A stretch of 56,710 nt of DNA from a virus, in IMG/VR virus record IMGVR_UViG_3300019763_000011, positions 1 through 56,710 of that record; one strand, given 5' to 3'. The position numbers were made by a program, and so were the translations under genes. How positions within the stretch are numbered: the first letter of the stretch is position 1; every line of letters begins with the position of its first letter. Positions 25,389 through 32,334 of this stretch are shown piece by piece. The notes under the pieces were generated by a model. That model had not been told where the DNA came from. It saw only the letters and a program-made list of their open reading frames with translations, and searched no databases.

Positions 25389-25619
25389 ATGAGTAGTAAC
25401 AGTAGTAACAGTAGTGGTCCATTAATTGCTGTATTGTTCACAATGTTTCTTGGGTTTTTGAAGTTATGTGGTGTCAATATCCCTTGGATGTGGGTATTTT
25501 TCCCGATCTGGTTCCCTACAGCAGTTGTATGTTGTTTGGTGTGTTGTCTGTTTATTCTGGTAGTTTTCTCTTTAATTTTCACTGCATTTTCATATCTGAT
25601 TAGTGGGTATAAGGATTAG
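25389..25619 (+). CDS. Small membrane protein, 76 aa
   Basis: A Ser/Asn-rich start (MSSNSSNSSG) and two or three hydrophobic segments (PLIAVLFTMFLGFLKL; TAVVCCLVCCLFILVVFSL), with Cys pairs inside the membrane part. Ribosome site AAGGAG. Likely inner-membrane; function unknown. Confidence 0.55.
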   Translation: MSSNSSNSSGPLIAVLFTMFLGFLKLCGVNIPWMWVFFPIWFPTAVVCCLVCCLFILVVFSLIFTAFSYLISGYKD

Positions 25620-25621
25620 TA

Positions 25622-25768
25622 ATGTTAAAAACAATATGGTATAATATGTTTTGTTATGGTAAATTCTGGAAAGGAACTCACGATTGGGTTGTATCAGAAA
25701 AAAGCCCGTATGGTGAATTTATGAATGAGTATCGATGTAAAAAATGTAAACGAAAAAGGTTGTGGTAA
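25622..25768 (+). CDS. Small basic Cys-pair protein, 48 aa
   Basis: Starts 2 nt after the preceding stop and ends in an overlap with the next start (TAATG). The product is aromatic-rich (IWYNMFCYGKFWKG) and ends RCKKCKRKRLW, half a zinc ribbon. Coupling on both sides supports it. Confidence 0.5.
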   Translation: MLKTIWYNMFCYGKFWKGTHDWVVSEKSPYGEFMNEYRCKKCKRKRLW

Positions 25769-25971
25769 TGAAAGATTTATTCGTATCTTATGCATTATCA
25801 TTTAAAAATAAACATCCTGATATGGGTAATATCATAATCAGGACTGAATTGGATTCTGTTGAAGAGATCCGATCAACAGAAATGTATATTCAAAAAGAAC
25901 TATATAAACTTGATCCTTATATGTACCCAGAAGATACAGAAGTTATAATCATTAATTGGAAGGTGTTATGA
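25768..25971 (+). CDS. Small protein, 67 aa, function unknown
   Basis: Begins MKDLFVSYALSFKNKHPD and has one alpha/beta-like pattern (NIIIRTELDSVEEIRS). Overlaps both neighbours by a few nucleotides. No family recognised. Confidence 0.5.
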   Translation: MKDLFVSYALSFKNKHPDMGNIIIRTELDSVEEIRSTEMYIQKELYKLDPYMYPEDTEVIIINWKVL

Positions 25972-26255
25972 AAAGACAACAACAGACTACAAGAAAACTG
26001 ACACTGACTACGATGAAAAAAGAATGTCCTGAATGTTACAGTGTTCAATTCTGTTTCTTTGGTGATCAAAAATCATTTAATGAATGGACATGTCCAGTGT
26101 GTAATGGGAGAATTGACGCAGATGAAGATTTTATTTCCGATGAAAGAAAAAGTGAAATTAGGAACAGAAAGGACAGTGACGAAGTTCCTTTGGTTACCGA
26201 AGACAGCGTATCTGAGCAAGACGAACCACCAACTACAGATGAGAGTTCTCTGTAA
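25968..26255 (+). CDS. Zinc-ribbon protein with an acidic C-terminus, 95 aa
   Basis: The start at 25968 follows GGAAGG. Residues about 20-50 have CPEC ... CPVCNG, a four-Cys zinc ribbon. The C-terminal half is Asp/Glu/Ser-rich and probably disordered (EDSVSEQDEPPTTDESS). Possible nucleic-acid or RNA-polymerase binder; unproven. Confidence 0.55.
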   Translation: MKRQQQTTRKLTLTTMKKECPECYSVQFCFFGDQKSFNEWTCPVCNGRIDADEDFISDERKSEIRNRKDSDEVPLVTEDSVSEQDEPPTTDESSL

Positions 26256-26385
26256 ATCAACGTGGGTTGAACGATATGACTCTTGGTTGTCTATGCCTCC
26301 TGACGGACCATATACTTGTGGGTATTCACCAAGTCAACTGAAACATGATACTTGTGGTTGGCGTATCAAATATTGGAAGGATTAG
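26239..26385 (+). CDS. Possible small Cys-containing protein, 48 aa
   Basis: Overlaps the end of the preceding gene in another frame. The part beyond that overlap reads WVERYDSWLSMPPDG, then YTCGYSPSQLKHDTCGWRI, which looks like a real conserved protein rather than noise. The start (26239) lacks a clear ribosome site, so coupling to the preceding gene or a different start is possible. Confidence 0.4.
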   Translation: MRVLCKSTWVERYDSWLSMPPDGPYTCGYSPSQLKHDTCGWRIKYWKD

Positions 26386-26705
26386 AAATGAAAAATCTTG
26401 TATTGTTAGTTGTTGTATTGGTGATGTTAACTGGTTGTTCTGAGAGTGTTGTAGTTTACCCACAAGATAATGAATTTGCTGTTAACATATGTTCGGTTAA
26501 TGGTGGAGTAAACAATTTTGAAGTTGTTGTTAACTCAGGTATGTATAACGATATGATTATTACCTGTAATGATGGTGCTGTGTATCACGCGGATATCGTC
26601 AGAATTATGACCAAACAACACAACCAGAATGGTAATATAAGTGAGGTTTGGAGGGGATACGAAGATCACACTTGGAAGGTTAAGAAATGAAAAATCTTGT
26701 ATTAA
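26371..26705 (+). repeat. Direct repeat at two successive gene starts
   Basis: The segments at about 26373-26401 and 26673-26701 are nearly identical: TTGGAAGG, then A/G/T-variable bases, then GAAATGAAAAATCTTGTATT. The repeat covers ribosome site, start codon and the first six codons (MKNLVL) of the lipoprotein and of the membrane protein behind it. Confidence 0.65.
26388..26690 (+). CDS. Predicted lipoprotein, 100 aa
   Basis: The start at 26388 follows GGAAGGA. The N-terminus MKNLVLLVVVLVMLTGC is a lipoprotein signal with lipobox LTGC (C17); SES follows, so no Asp at +2 and outer-membrane sorting is possible. The mature part is short and beta-rich. Phage lipoproteins of this size often act in superinfection exclusion or lysis (Rz1 type); the early context favours the former. 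That is inference. Confidence 0.65.
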   Translation: MKNLVLLVVVLVMLTGCSESVVVYPQDNEFAVNICSVNGGVNNFEVVVNSGMYNDMIITCNDGAVYHADIVRIMTKQHNQNGNISEVWRGYEDHTWKVKK

Positions 26706-27046
26706 GAAAACCAAAAACTACAATTCTTATTATGATTTTTGGTCTGTTGGGTATTGGATCTGTTGGTGCTTTAATTGCCTTGATTGGATCAGGTTTAACA
26801 ATAACAATGATACCTTTTTTGGGGTTTTTAACTATCGTATCAATGTTTTGTATTTTTGTTCCTGTGGTACATCTCAGAGAATCAATGGATAACCACGAAC
26901 GTAATAGTGAATATTACAGATCGATGGTTGGTGTTATTGACAGTAATCAATCCAGTCATTGGAATAAAGAGTTAGATATATCGGATGATCTTGATGAAGA
27001 TGGTAATGGGAATGATTCTCTGAGACGATTGGGGTTATTCATATGA
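26687..27046 (+). CDS. Two-span membrane protein with acidic L-x-R-L-G tail (119 aa)
   Basis: Start overlaps the lipoprotein stop (ATGA). Two spans at about 12-58 (TILIMIFGLLGIGSVGALI; MIPFLGFLTIVSMFCIFVP), a polar region and an acidic C-terminus with DDLDEDGNGNDSLRRLGLFI. The tail motif recurs at 27043, 22214 and 22792. Function unknown. Confidence 0.6.
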   Translation: MKNLVLRKPKTTILIMIFGLLGIGSVGALIALIGSGLTITMIPFLGFLTIVSMFCIFVPVVHLRESMDNHERNSEYYRSMVGVIDSNQSSHWNKELDISDDLDEDGNGNDSLRRLGLFI

Positions 27047-27357
27047 TGATTATATTATGTATACTATTATATTTTCTTGTTGGTCTGTTTATATCAATAC
27101 AATATATGAAATATGAAACGAATGAATCCGTAGAGGAATTTGATCATGATTATTGGGTGGCTACATTTTTGTTAAGTTCTGCATGGTTTATTCCGTTATT
27201 TTTATTGTTTCTTTGTTTTATTAAAAAAATATTTAAACAACCATCAATCCATTATATGTTGACAAGAAAACGAACACTGAAAAGATCAAGTAATGACGAT
27301 GACCCAACTGATGAAGATGTAGATAATTCTTTGTCACGATTAGGTATTGACCAATAA
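27043..27357 (+). CDS. Two-span membrane protein with acidic L-x-R-L-G tail (104 aa)
   Basis: Start overlaps the preceding stop. Spans at about 2-20 (ILCILLYFLVGLFISI) and 42-64 (LLSSAWFIPLFLLFLCFI), a basic stretch (TRKRTLKRSS), then the acidic tail DDDPTDEDVDNSLSRLGIDQ. Organised like its upstream neighbour but not clearly homologous outside the tail. Confidence 0.6.
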   Translation: MMIILCILLYFLVGLFISIQYMKYETNESVEEFDHDYWVATFLLSSAWFIPLFLLFLCFIKKIFKQPSIHYMLTRKRTLKRSSNDDDPTDEDVDNSLSRLGIDQ

Positions 27358-27412
27358 CCAATTAACTGATAGACTGTTTCTATCTTATAACACAAACCGA
27401 AAGGAACAAAAA

Positions 27413-27850
27413 ATGCAACTTGATATGAAATTCAATCTGATGAAACAACAAAAGACACTTTGTCCTAAATGTGGGTTTGCTCCTACATTCCAGAAACAGT
27501 GGTCAATGGATTATGTAGAAGAATGTTCACCTGACTCAGACTGTGTATGGGAAGATGAAGATGTGAAAGAACATATGCATATGAATTGCCCTGATTGTGG
27601 ATTTGAATTGGTGGTTCCTTGTCTGGATTATGATGATAAAATCGTAGAACAATTCAATAACTCTGTGGTTCAAACTCCAATTATTACACCAAAGACGTTT
27701 AATCCACCAGCACGACCATTGAGTACACCAGTGTCTTTGAGTAACCCTACCAATCACACACCACCTGTATACAAAGCACCTGTTGATCCGTGGTCAGTTG
27801 AGTGTACTGGATGCCCTTGTTCAACAGAAAAGAAAGAAGTGTCACAATAA
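27413..27850 (+). CDS. Zinc-ribbon protein with Pro-rich C-terminal half, 145 aa
   Basis: Start at 27413 with AAAGGA ahead. CPKCGF (about residue 17) and CPDCGF (about 60) form a zinc ribbon with an acidic insertion. The second half is Pro/Thr-rich and ends with CTGCPCSTEKK. No enzyme motif. Role unknown. Confidence 0.55.
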   Translation: MQLDMKFNLMKQQKTLCPKCGFAPTFQKQWSMDYVEECSPDSDCVWEDEDVKEHMHMNCPDCGFELVVPCLDYDDKIVEQFNNSVVQTPIITPKTFNPPARPLSTPVSLSNPTNHTPPVYKAPVDPWSVECTGCPCSTEKKEVSQ

Positions 27851-27859
27851 GAGGATATT

Positions 27860-28129
27860 ATGATAACCAAAGACAAAATAAATAATCTAACACAAATTAC
27901 AAACCGTATTATTGGGAATTCTGATGACGAGAAGGTGCGTAAGTGTGGAGAAATATTCAATATATTGATAACGAATATTGATTGTTTGTTGGATGAAGTC
28001 GAATGGTTGAAAGAGGAAAACGAGTCTCTGCGTTTTGAGGTTTCCGATAAGAAATTTGAAGAATCCCCTCAACGCAGAACTCGTAATACTCGTAATCAAA
28101 CTCTTGATTTTGGTGGTCACCCGTTTTAA
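27860..28129 (+). CDS. Small coiled-coil protein, 89 aa
   Basis: A helical protein with a heptad-like segment (CLLDEVEWLKEENESLRFEV) and a basic, Arg/Asn-rich tail (RRTRNTRNQT). It may be a dimer; the tail could contact nucleic acid. Ribosome site GAGGA. Function unknown. Confidence 0.55.
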   Translation: MITKDKINNLTQITNRIIGNSDDEKVRKCGEIFNILITNIDCLLDEVEWLKEENESLRFEVSDKKFEESPQRRTRNTRNQTLDFGGHPF

Positions 28130-28139
28130 AGGTGTTTGT

Positions 28140-28499
28140 ATGAAACAATATAAAAGAGATAGACAACTGTTATCAGAAAAGTTTTCTCGTATACCAAAAC
28201 CGATTAAAAATCAAATGTGGTTACGGGCTACAAGAAGAGTTGCACTGGATGTCTACAATTATCATAAAAGAATTGATGACTTCTATTTGTCATGGGATTT
28301 CTTCCTTCGAAATATAACAAACGAACTTGGTGGGGATGAATATAAGGTATACGATACAGTAAAATGTGATGCCTTGGAACTCACTCCATATTATGATATC
28401 TACTTGAAATGTATGTCGAAGTTAAAAATTCTTAAAGAAAAATCTGAGTATCTGAATAAGAATTATATTCCATTAGAAGACGATTTATTTGAGGTGTGA
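28140..28499 (+). CDS. LF-tail helical protein, 119 aa
   Basis: Start at 28140 (MKQYKRDRQLLSEK) after AAAGGTG. The body is basic and helical (NQMWLRATRRVALDVYNYH); the end is IPLEDDLFEV. The last codons GAG GTG are the ribosome site of the next gene, which starts 5 nt further at a GTG. Its body is unrelated to the SH3-like LF-tail proteins, so the tail is a separate module. Confidence 0.65.
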   Translation: MKQYKRDRQLLSEKFSRIPKPIKNQMWLRATRRVALDVYNYHKRIDDFYLSWDFFLRNITNELGGDEYKVYDTVKCDALELTPYYDIYLKCMSKLKILKEKSEYLNKNYIPLEDDLFEV

Positions 28500-28501
28500 T
28501 T

Positions 28502-28753
28502 GTGAAATTTAAAGTTGGTGAAAAAGTTGGTTTCTCTGAAAACTGTATTACCTGTGTATCAAATGGGGAATGGTCGAATGAACCATCAAGATTAGTAAAT
28601 AGAGGATGGGCTATTGTCGTGAGCGGTAAAATGTCAAATTCTAATGAATATTTTGTATATAAATTAGAAGGAGCCCCTCATGGTTGGGCTGAATACGAAC
28701 TTGAGAAATTAAAACCGAAATACAAATTACCTTCTGATTTATTTGAAATTTAA
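28502..28753 (+). CDS. LF-tail small SH3-like protein, 83 aa
   Basis: GTG start at 28502. The opening (M)KFKVGEKVGFSEN recurs in many genes here, as does the pattern VGE-K-V ... W-A-x-V-V-x-G, a small beta-barrel layout. It ends YKLPSDLFEI. The next gene has its own TGGAG ribosome site outside this gene, yet the tail is kept. Confidence 0.65.
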   Translation: MKFKVGEKVGFSENCITCVSNGEWSNEPSRLVNRGWAIVVSGKMSNSNEYFVYKLEGAPHGWAEYELEKLKPKYKLPSDLFEI

Positions 28754-28763
28754 TGGAGTATAA

Positions 28764-29333
28764 ATGAGTACTAAAATATATAACGCATATAAAGTAGAAT
28801 CTTGTTATTGTATTGACGATGTTATAAAGTCACTGATTAAAACAAGGGAATTATACCATAAACATATAGTTGATTATTTGGCTGGCGACTATGATAATAT
28901 CAAGAACCGTAATGGGATAACCAATGTATACGGTCTATCTCAAATACTTAAAGACGATATTGTTGATCAAGGTATTTTTGATTATACCGCTTCAGTTGTG
29001 TTGTATGTAAACAAAGGGTGTGTCTATATACAATTCTTTGGTTTTGATAACAAAACATTTGATGAGGTCGTAAAACCTGTCTTTGGTAGAATGATGGTTG
29101 ATTATCATTACCAGAACCAATCAGATCCTTGGTATGAATATGAAGAAAATTTAACACCAGATAAAAGACTGTTGTATGATAAAGAATATGAAGAACGCAG
29201 GATAGTTTGGGAAGAAATTTTTGGTGATGATTATGTTCCATCGTCTCGCGGTCTGTCATATGACTTCTATACCAAAAGTGATGTGATCCATATTGTTTAT
29301 GACGTTAAAGATGAATTGGATAGTGGTGAGTAA
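28764..29333 (+). CDS. Early protein, 189 aa, function unknown
   Basis: Starts MSTKIYNAYKVESCYC, with ribosome site TGGAG. It is alpha/beta-like with many Tyr and Asp residues; segments such as DYTASVVLYVNKGCVYIQFF and VIHIVYDVKDELD are strands. No motif is recognised. It ends DELDSGE, without the LF tail. Confidence 0.6.
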   Translation: MSTKIYNAYKVESCYCIDDVIKSLIKTRELYHKHIVDYLAGDYDNIKNRNGITNVYGLSQILKDDIVDQGIFDYTASVVLYVNKGCVYIQFFGFDNKTFDEVVKPVFGRMMVDYHYQNQSDPWYEYEENLTPDKRLLYDKEYEERRIVWEEIFGDDYVPSSRGLSYDFYTKSDVIHIVYDVKDELDSGE

Positions 29334-29338
29334 TTTCC

Positions 29339-29367
29339 TTGACTCTGAGTAGGGACAGGTCTATACT
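29339..29367 (+). promoter_or_regulatory. Sigma70-type promoter
   Basis: TTGACT, 17-nt spacer, TATACT, 30 nt before 29397. It would drive the gene run that includes lpxC. Confidence 0.7.
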
Positions 29368-29396
29368 GTTCTTACCTCAGACGAAAGGAATTAAAG

Positions 29397-29588
29397 ATGA
29401 CCGTTTCTTATACCGATATCTACAATAAAATCAACCTTTCAAATAACGGCAAGATGATGTTGAAGAATTTCACCAAAGAGGAAAAACTTGTTATTGGTGA
29501 AATGAAGACTAAAAATCTTGTTGCTCCAGCACAATTCATGACTCTTGCTGACTCTGTTAAAATCCACCCTATGAACACGGAGGTTTAA
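29397..29588 (+). CDS. Small protein, 63 aa, function unknown
   Basis: First gene behind the promoter at 29339; GAAAGGA ribosome site. Product begins MTVSYTDIYNKINLSN and is helical and Lys/Met-rich. Its last codons (GAG GTT) and the next start are 2 nt apart. Confidence 0.55.
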   Translation: MTVSYTDIYNKINLSNNGKMMLKNFTKEEKLVIGEMKTKNLVAPAQFMTLADSVKIHPMNTEV

Positions 29589-29589
29589 G

Positions 29590-29934
29590 ATGTCAGAAAT
29601 TCAACGGTCTTACACAATTATAGCAGAAGACGATACACTGAAAAATTTGATCAGTGACTATCTGGAATATTCTCATTATGATAAACCTATAAAAAAACTA
29701 TTTGAATCCAGTTCTGACTATGATAATCGGGTAGATGAATTTAAAAAATCAGATGGTGTATTGGGTCGATATCATAAAATGAAAGAACAGATTAAATTAC
29801 TTTATCCTGAATTCCGAACAGACCATCATTGGATAGGGGCTATTAATATTAAGAATGGTCTAAAAATGTTTGAAATCAAAACTGTTATTAATGTTCAACC
29901 AGCAAAAGTGATTGAGGAGGAAGTTGTATGTTAA
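29590..29934 (+). CDS. Small protein, 114 aa, function unknown
   Basis: Begins MSEIQRSYTIIAEDDTLK; charged and mainly helical, with a beta end (KMFEIKTVINVQPAKVIEE). Codons for EEEVVC supply GAGGAGG as the next ribosome site, with a 7-nt overlap. No family recognised. Confidence 0.55.
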   Translation: MSEIQRSYTIIAEDDTLKNLISDYLEYSHYDKPIKKLFESSSDYDNRVDEFKKSDGVLGRYHKMKEQIKLLYPEFRTDHHWIGAINIKNGLKMFEIKTVINVQPAKVIEEEVVC

Positions 29935-30194
29935 GTAAATTTAAAAAATGGTTCTTACGGTCTTTTATCGGTGCCGTTCTCTTTAACAAAAATATCACCA
30001 GAGGTCAAATATACATATTAAGGGGTGGAAGTAACAAAGGTAATCCATTCAGTGATGATAAGAACCATACTGTTGAGATCATTGATGTCAAAGATGGGTT
30101 TGTGAACTATAAGTTTGTGGGTTCTACTATTTTCATTAACGAGTCTATGAAGACAAGTGTATTCAATGGTGTATATCGGTTAACTGATGATTAA
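29928..30194 (+). CDS. Small beta-rich protein, 88 aa
   Basis: A basic N-terminal helix (MLSKFKKWFLRSFIGAVLF) precedes a beta-barrel-like domain (ITRGQIYILRGGSNKG; VEIIDVKDGFVNYKFVG) that resembles the other SH3-like proteins but has no LF tail (it ends YRLTDD). Possible membrane-associated form of the same fold. Confidence 0.5.
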   Translation: MLSKFKKWFLRSFIGAVLFNKNITRGQIYILRGGSNKGNPFSDDKNHTVEIIDVKDGFVNYKFVGSTIFINESMKTSVFNGVYRLTDD

Positions 30195-30462
30195 AGTCGG
30201 TGATAGAATCAGAATCAAACCATATGATGAGGTCAAGGAATATATTATAGAAGATGATTGTGGTGGTATGCATATGACATATGACTTATATGAGGATCTT
30301 CGGCATATGATAGAATACTGTGATCAAATTCTAACTGTATCAGAAATAAAACTTCACCCATTTGTAGATCTTAATGTATATACTACAATTATAGATAGTA
30401 AACGGTTATCATGGTTACCTATGTGGTTTAATCTATACAATGGAGATAGTGATGAAAATTAG
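30187..30462 (+). CDS. SH3-like small protein lacking the LF tail, 91 aa
   Basis: Starts MIKVGDRIRIKPYDEVKEYI in an overlap with the preceding stop. It is a likely paralogue of the protein at 37836 (MYKVGDKIKIKSYKE), which ends EDLFIL; here the end is instead LYNGDSDEN and overlaps the next gene. The tail was probably lost here. Confidence 0.55.
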   Translation: MIKVGDRIRIKPYDEVKEYIIEDDCGGMHMTYDLYEDLRHMIEYCDQILTVSEIKLHPFVDLNVYTTIIDSKRLSWLPMWFNLYNGDSDEN

Positions 30463-30691
30463 ACAAAATAAATTCAATAAAGGTGATAGAGTCGTATGTG
30501 TTGAAGATTACCTCCCATACAGTGGATGTTTTCTTGAAGAAGGATCAGTGTATGTAGTTGATATCGTTGATGAATTTGGTTTTGTTGGATTAAAAGGTGT
30601 AGATGAAGAAGGTGTTACTTGTTGGTCAGATAGTAGATTTGACTTATATTTACCGCCAAATAATTTTAATGAGGATTTATTTATTATATGA
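30452..30691 (+). CDS. LF-tail SH3-like protein, 79 aa
   Basis: Start at 30452 after TGGAGATAG. The body reads KFNKGDRVVCVEDYLPYSG and GSVYVVDIVDEFGFVGLKG, a small beta-barrel pattern. It ends NFNEDLFII. The tail codons supply GAGGA 12 nt before the lpxC start, which overlaps the stop (ATGA). Confidence 0.65.
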   Translation: MKIRQNKFNKGDRVVCVEDYLPYSGCFLEEGSVYVVDIVDEFGFVGLKGVDEEGVTCWSDSRFDLYLPPNNFNEDLFII

Positions 30692-31491
30692 ATCAAAAAA
30701 CTTTAAATAGACGGTGTTGGCGACAAGGGATTGGTCTTCATTCAGGAAGAGAAGTCTCTGTTGAATTAATCCCTCGTCGAATTAATGAAGGAATTAACTT
30801 TTTGGTTAATGGTGAAATTATACCCTTTAATGCTGACAATATAACAAACACAGAATTATCTACTACAGTTGGTGGTCAAGTGTCAACCGTAGAACATTTA
30901 ATGTCCGCTCTTTATATATGTGGTGTCACTAATCTTATTATCAAGGTTGATGGTGATGAAATTCCTGTGCTTGATGGTAGTGCAATTGAATGGGCGAATC
31001 TCATTCGTTCTGTTGGAGTGGTTAGTCAGAATGATGTGGTGGACCAAATCCGTGTAGCAAGAACTCTTGAGGTTACTGATGGTGACTCTTATATAAGAAT
31101 CGTTCCTAATAACAAATTAGTGATTAACTTTTCTGTTGATTTCAAACAACCTATCGGTATCCAACAACACACTCTTTTAAATGAAGAAGATTTCTTTACT
31201 GATATTGCCCCCGCCAGAACATTCGGTTTCCTTGAAGATTTCTCATACCTAAAAGAAAGAGGTTTGGGTTTGGGTGTGTCGTTAAACAATGTTGTTGGAT
31301 TCACCAAATATCAAGTGATGAATAAAGAAGGTCTTAGATTTGACAATGAACCTGTTCGACACAAGATCTTGGACCTCATTGGGGATTTCAGTGCATTAGG
31401 TCGTCCGTTGATAGGATATGTTGAGGCTTATAAATCTGGTCACAAATTAAACCATTTGATGGTGAAAGAGATATTAGACAATGAAATTTAA
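30688..31491 (+). CDS. lpxC: LpxC, UDP-3-O-acyl-N-acetylglucosamine deacetylase, without degradation tail
   Basis: At 267 residues it is shorter than E. coli LpxC (305) but keeps all family motifs. GIGLHSG is at 15-21, STVEHLMSAL near 70 (catalytic Glu and first zinc His), IPVLDGSA follows, then ARTFGFLED (active-site Thr), FDNEPVRHKILDLIGDF (second zinc His and zinc Asp) and YKSGHKLNH (catalytic His). LpxC commits precursors to lipid A. The protein stops about 18 residues after the last motif, so the C-terminal tail by which FtsH degrades the E. coli enzyme is absent. It lies inside an early operon of LF-tail genes and is translationally coupled to both neighbours. This suggests the phage raises or sustains LPS synthesis. 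Confidence 0.93.
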   Translation: MNQKTLNRRCWRQGIGLHSGREVSVELIPRRINEGINFLVNGEIIPFNADNITNTELSTTVGGQVSTVEHLMSALYICGVTNLIIKVDGDEIPVLDGSAIEWANLIRSVGVVSQNDVVDQIRVARTLEVTDGDSYIRIVPNNKLVINFSVDFKQPIGIQQHTLLNEEDFFTDIAPARTFGFLEDFSYLKERGLGLGVSLNNVVGFTKYQVMNKEGLRFDNEPVRHKILDLIGDFSALGRPLIGYVEAYKSGHKLNHLMVKEILDNEI

Positions 31492-31702
31492 AAAAGGTGA
31501 TATCATTGTATGTATCGACAGTGGAAAATTCTCTGATCGGATCACCAACAACAAAGAATATGTTGTATCAAAGTATATGGAACGTATGGATCTTGTTATC
31601 GTTGAAATGGATGATATTGGTAATAAAGAAGTAGGTTGGTTTGATAAAAGGTTTCGACACAAACTACCACAAATACTTGATGAGAGTTTGTTTACATTAT
31701 GA
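31481..31702 (+). CDS. LF-tail SH3-like protein, 73 aa
   Basis: Overlaps the lpxC end. Begins MKFKKGDIIVCIDSGKF; the middle has NKEYVVSKYMERMDLVIVEM and DIGNKEVGWFDKRF, a pattern shared with the next two genes. Ends ILDESLFTL, a variant of the tail. The start of the next gene overlaps the stop. Confidence 0.65.
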   Translation: MKFKKGDIIVCIDSGKFSDRITNNKEYVVSKYMERMDLVIVEMDDIGNKEVGWFDKRFRHKLPQILDESLFTL

Positions 31703-31938
31703 AATTTAAAAAAGGTGATATCATTATATGTACAGAACCACACAGTAACTTTTTGACAGTCGGTGACCTGTATACAATAATTAGGGTGGAAATAACTGAT
31801 TATTGGGGTGATGGTGACGATGTTGAAAGACATGTCATAGTGTTAGACGATAATGGAAATGAATCTGGTTGGTATTTTGATCGATTTGAACTCTATGTCA
31901 AACCATATAATTTAGATGAGGATTTATTTGTGATATGA
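31699..31938 (+). CDS. LF-tail SH3-like protein, 79 aa
   Basis: Paralogue of its neighbours: KFKKGDIIICTEPHSN, GDLYTIIRVEITDYWG, then DDNGNESGWYFDRFELYVKP. Ends YNLDEDLFVI. The tail codons contain GAGGA, 12 nt before the overlapping next start. Confidence 0.65.
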   Translation: MKFKKGDIIICTEPHSNFLTVGDLYTIIRVEITDYWGDGDDVERHVIVLDDNGNESGWYFDRFELYVKPYNLDEDLFVI

Positions 31939-32183
31939 AATTTAAAGAGGGTGATATTGTTATCTGTCTCAATGAATTCAGTATCAATGGAATCAGTAAC
32001 ATTGTGACAAAAGGAAACTTGTATACAGTACTTCGGGTTGAATTGACCGTATATCAAAACGGTGTTAATGAATACTCTATTTTTGTGATAGATGATCGTG
32101 GTAATGAAACTGGTTGGATGTTTGATCGATTTGAACTCTATGTAAAACCAAACAACTTTGACGATGATTTGTTTGTATTATGA
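31935..32183 (+). CDS. LF-tail SH3-like protein, 82 aa, last of its operon
   Basis: Paralogue of the two preceding genes (KFKEGDIVICLNEFS; GNLYTVLRVELT; DRGNETGWMFDRFELYVKP). Ends NFDDDLFVL. No gene follows, and the codons GACGATGAT no longer form a ribosome site although the amino-acid tail is intact. Confidence 0.65.
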   Translation: MKFKEGDIVICLNEFSINGISNIVTKGNLYTVLRVELTVYQNGVNEYSIFVIDDRGNETGWMFDRFELYVKPNNFDDDLFVL

Positions 32184-32240
32184 CCAGTATACGAATCATT
32201 GTCACCCTTTATCCACAGAATGACCAGTATACGAATCATT
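32180..32240 (+). repeat. 21-nt direct repeat with a DnaA-box-like site between the copies
   Basis: ATGACCAGTATACGAATCATT occurs as two 20-nt-plus copies exactly 40 bp apart (32180-32200 and 32220-32240; position 1 of the first copy overlaps the stop of the preceding gene). The spacer holds TTATCCACA (32209-32217), the consensus DnaA box. Further on, near 32258-32274, lies a small inverted repeat (GTTAGA cca TCTAAC). Confidence 0.7.
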
Positions 32241-32293
32241 ATTGACCGTCTCGTTGAGCGTTAGACCATCTAACGACCATTATATTGCATATT

Positions 32294-32333
32294 AAAACCC
32301 CCATACAATAATTAAATTGTATGGGGGTTTTTT
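32294..32333. terminator. Bidirectional rho-independent terminator
   Basis: AACCCCCATACAAT / ATTGTATGGGGGTT stem with a 6-nt loop, A-run on the left and T-run on the right. It separates the rightward lpxC operon from the leftward RNA ligase gene. Confidence 0.9.
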
Positions 32334-32334
32334 G

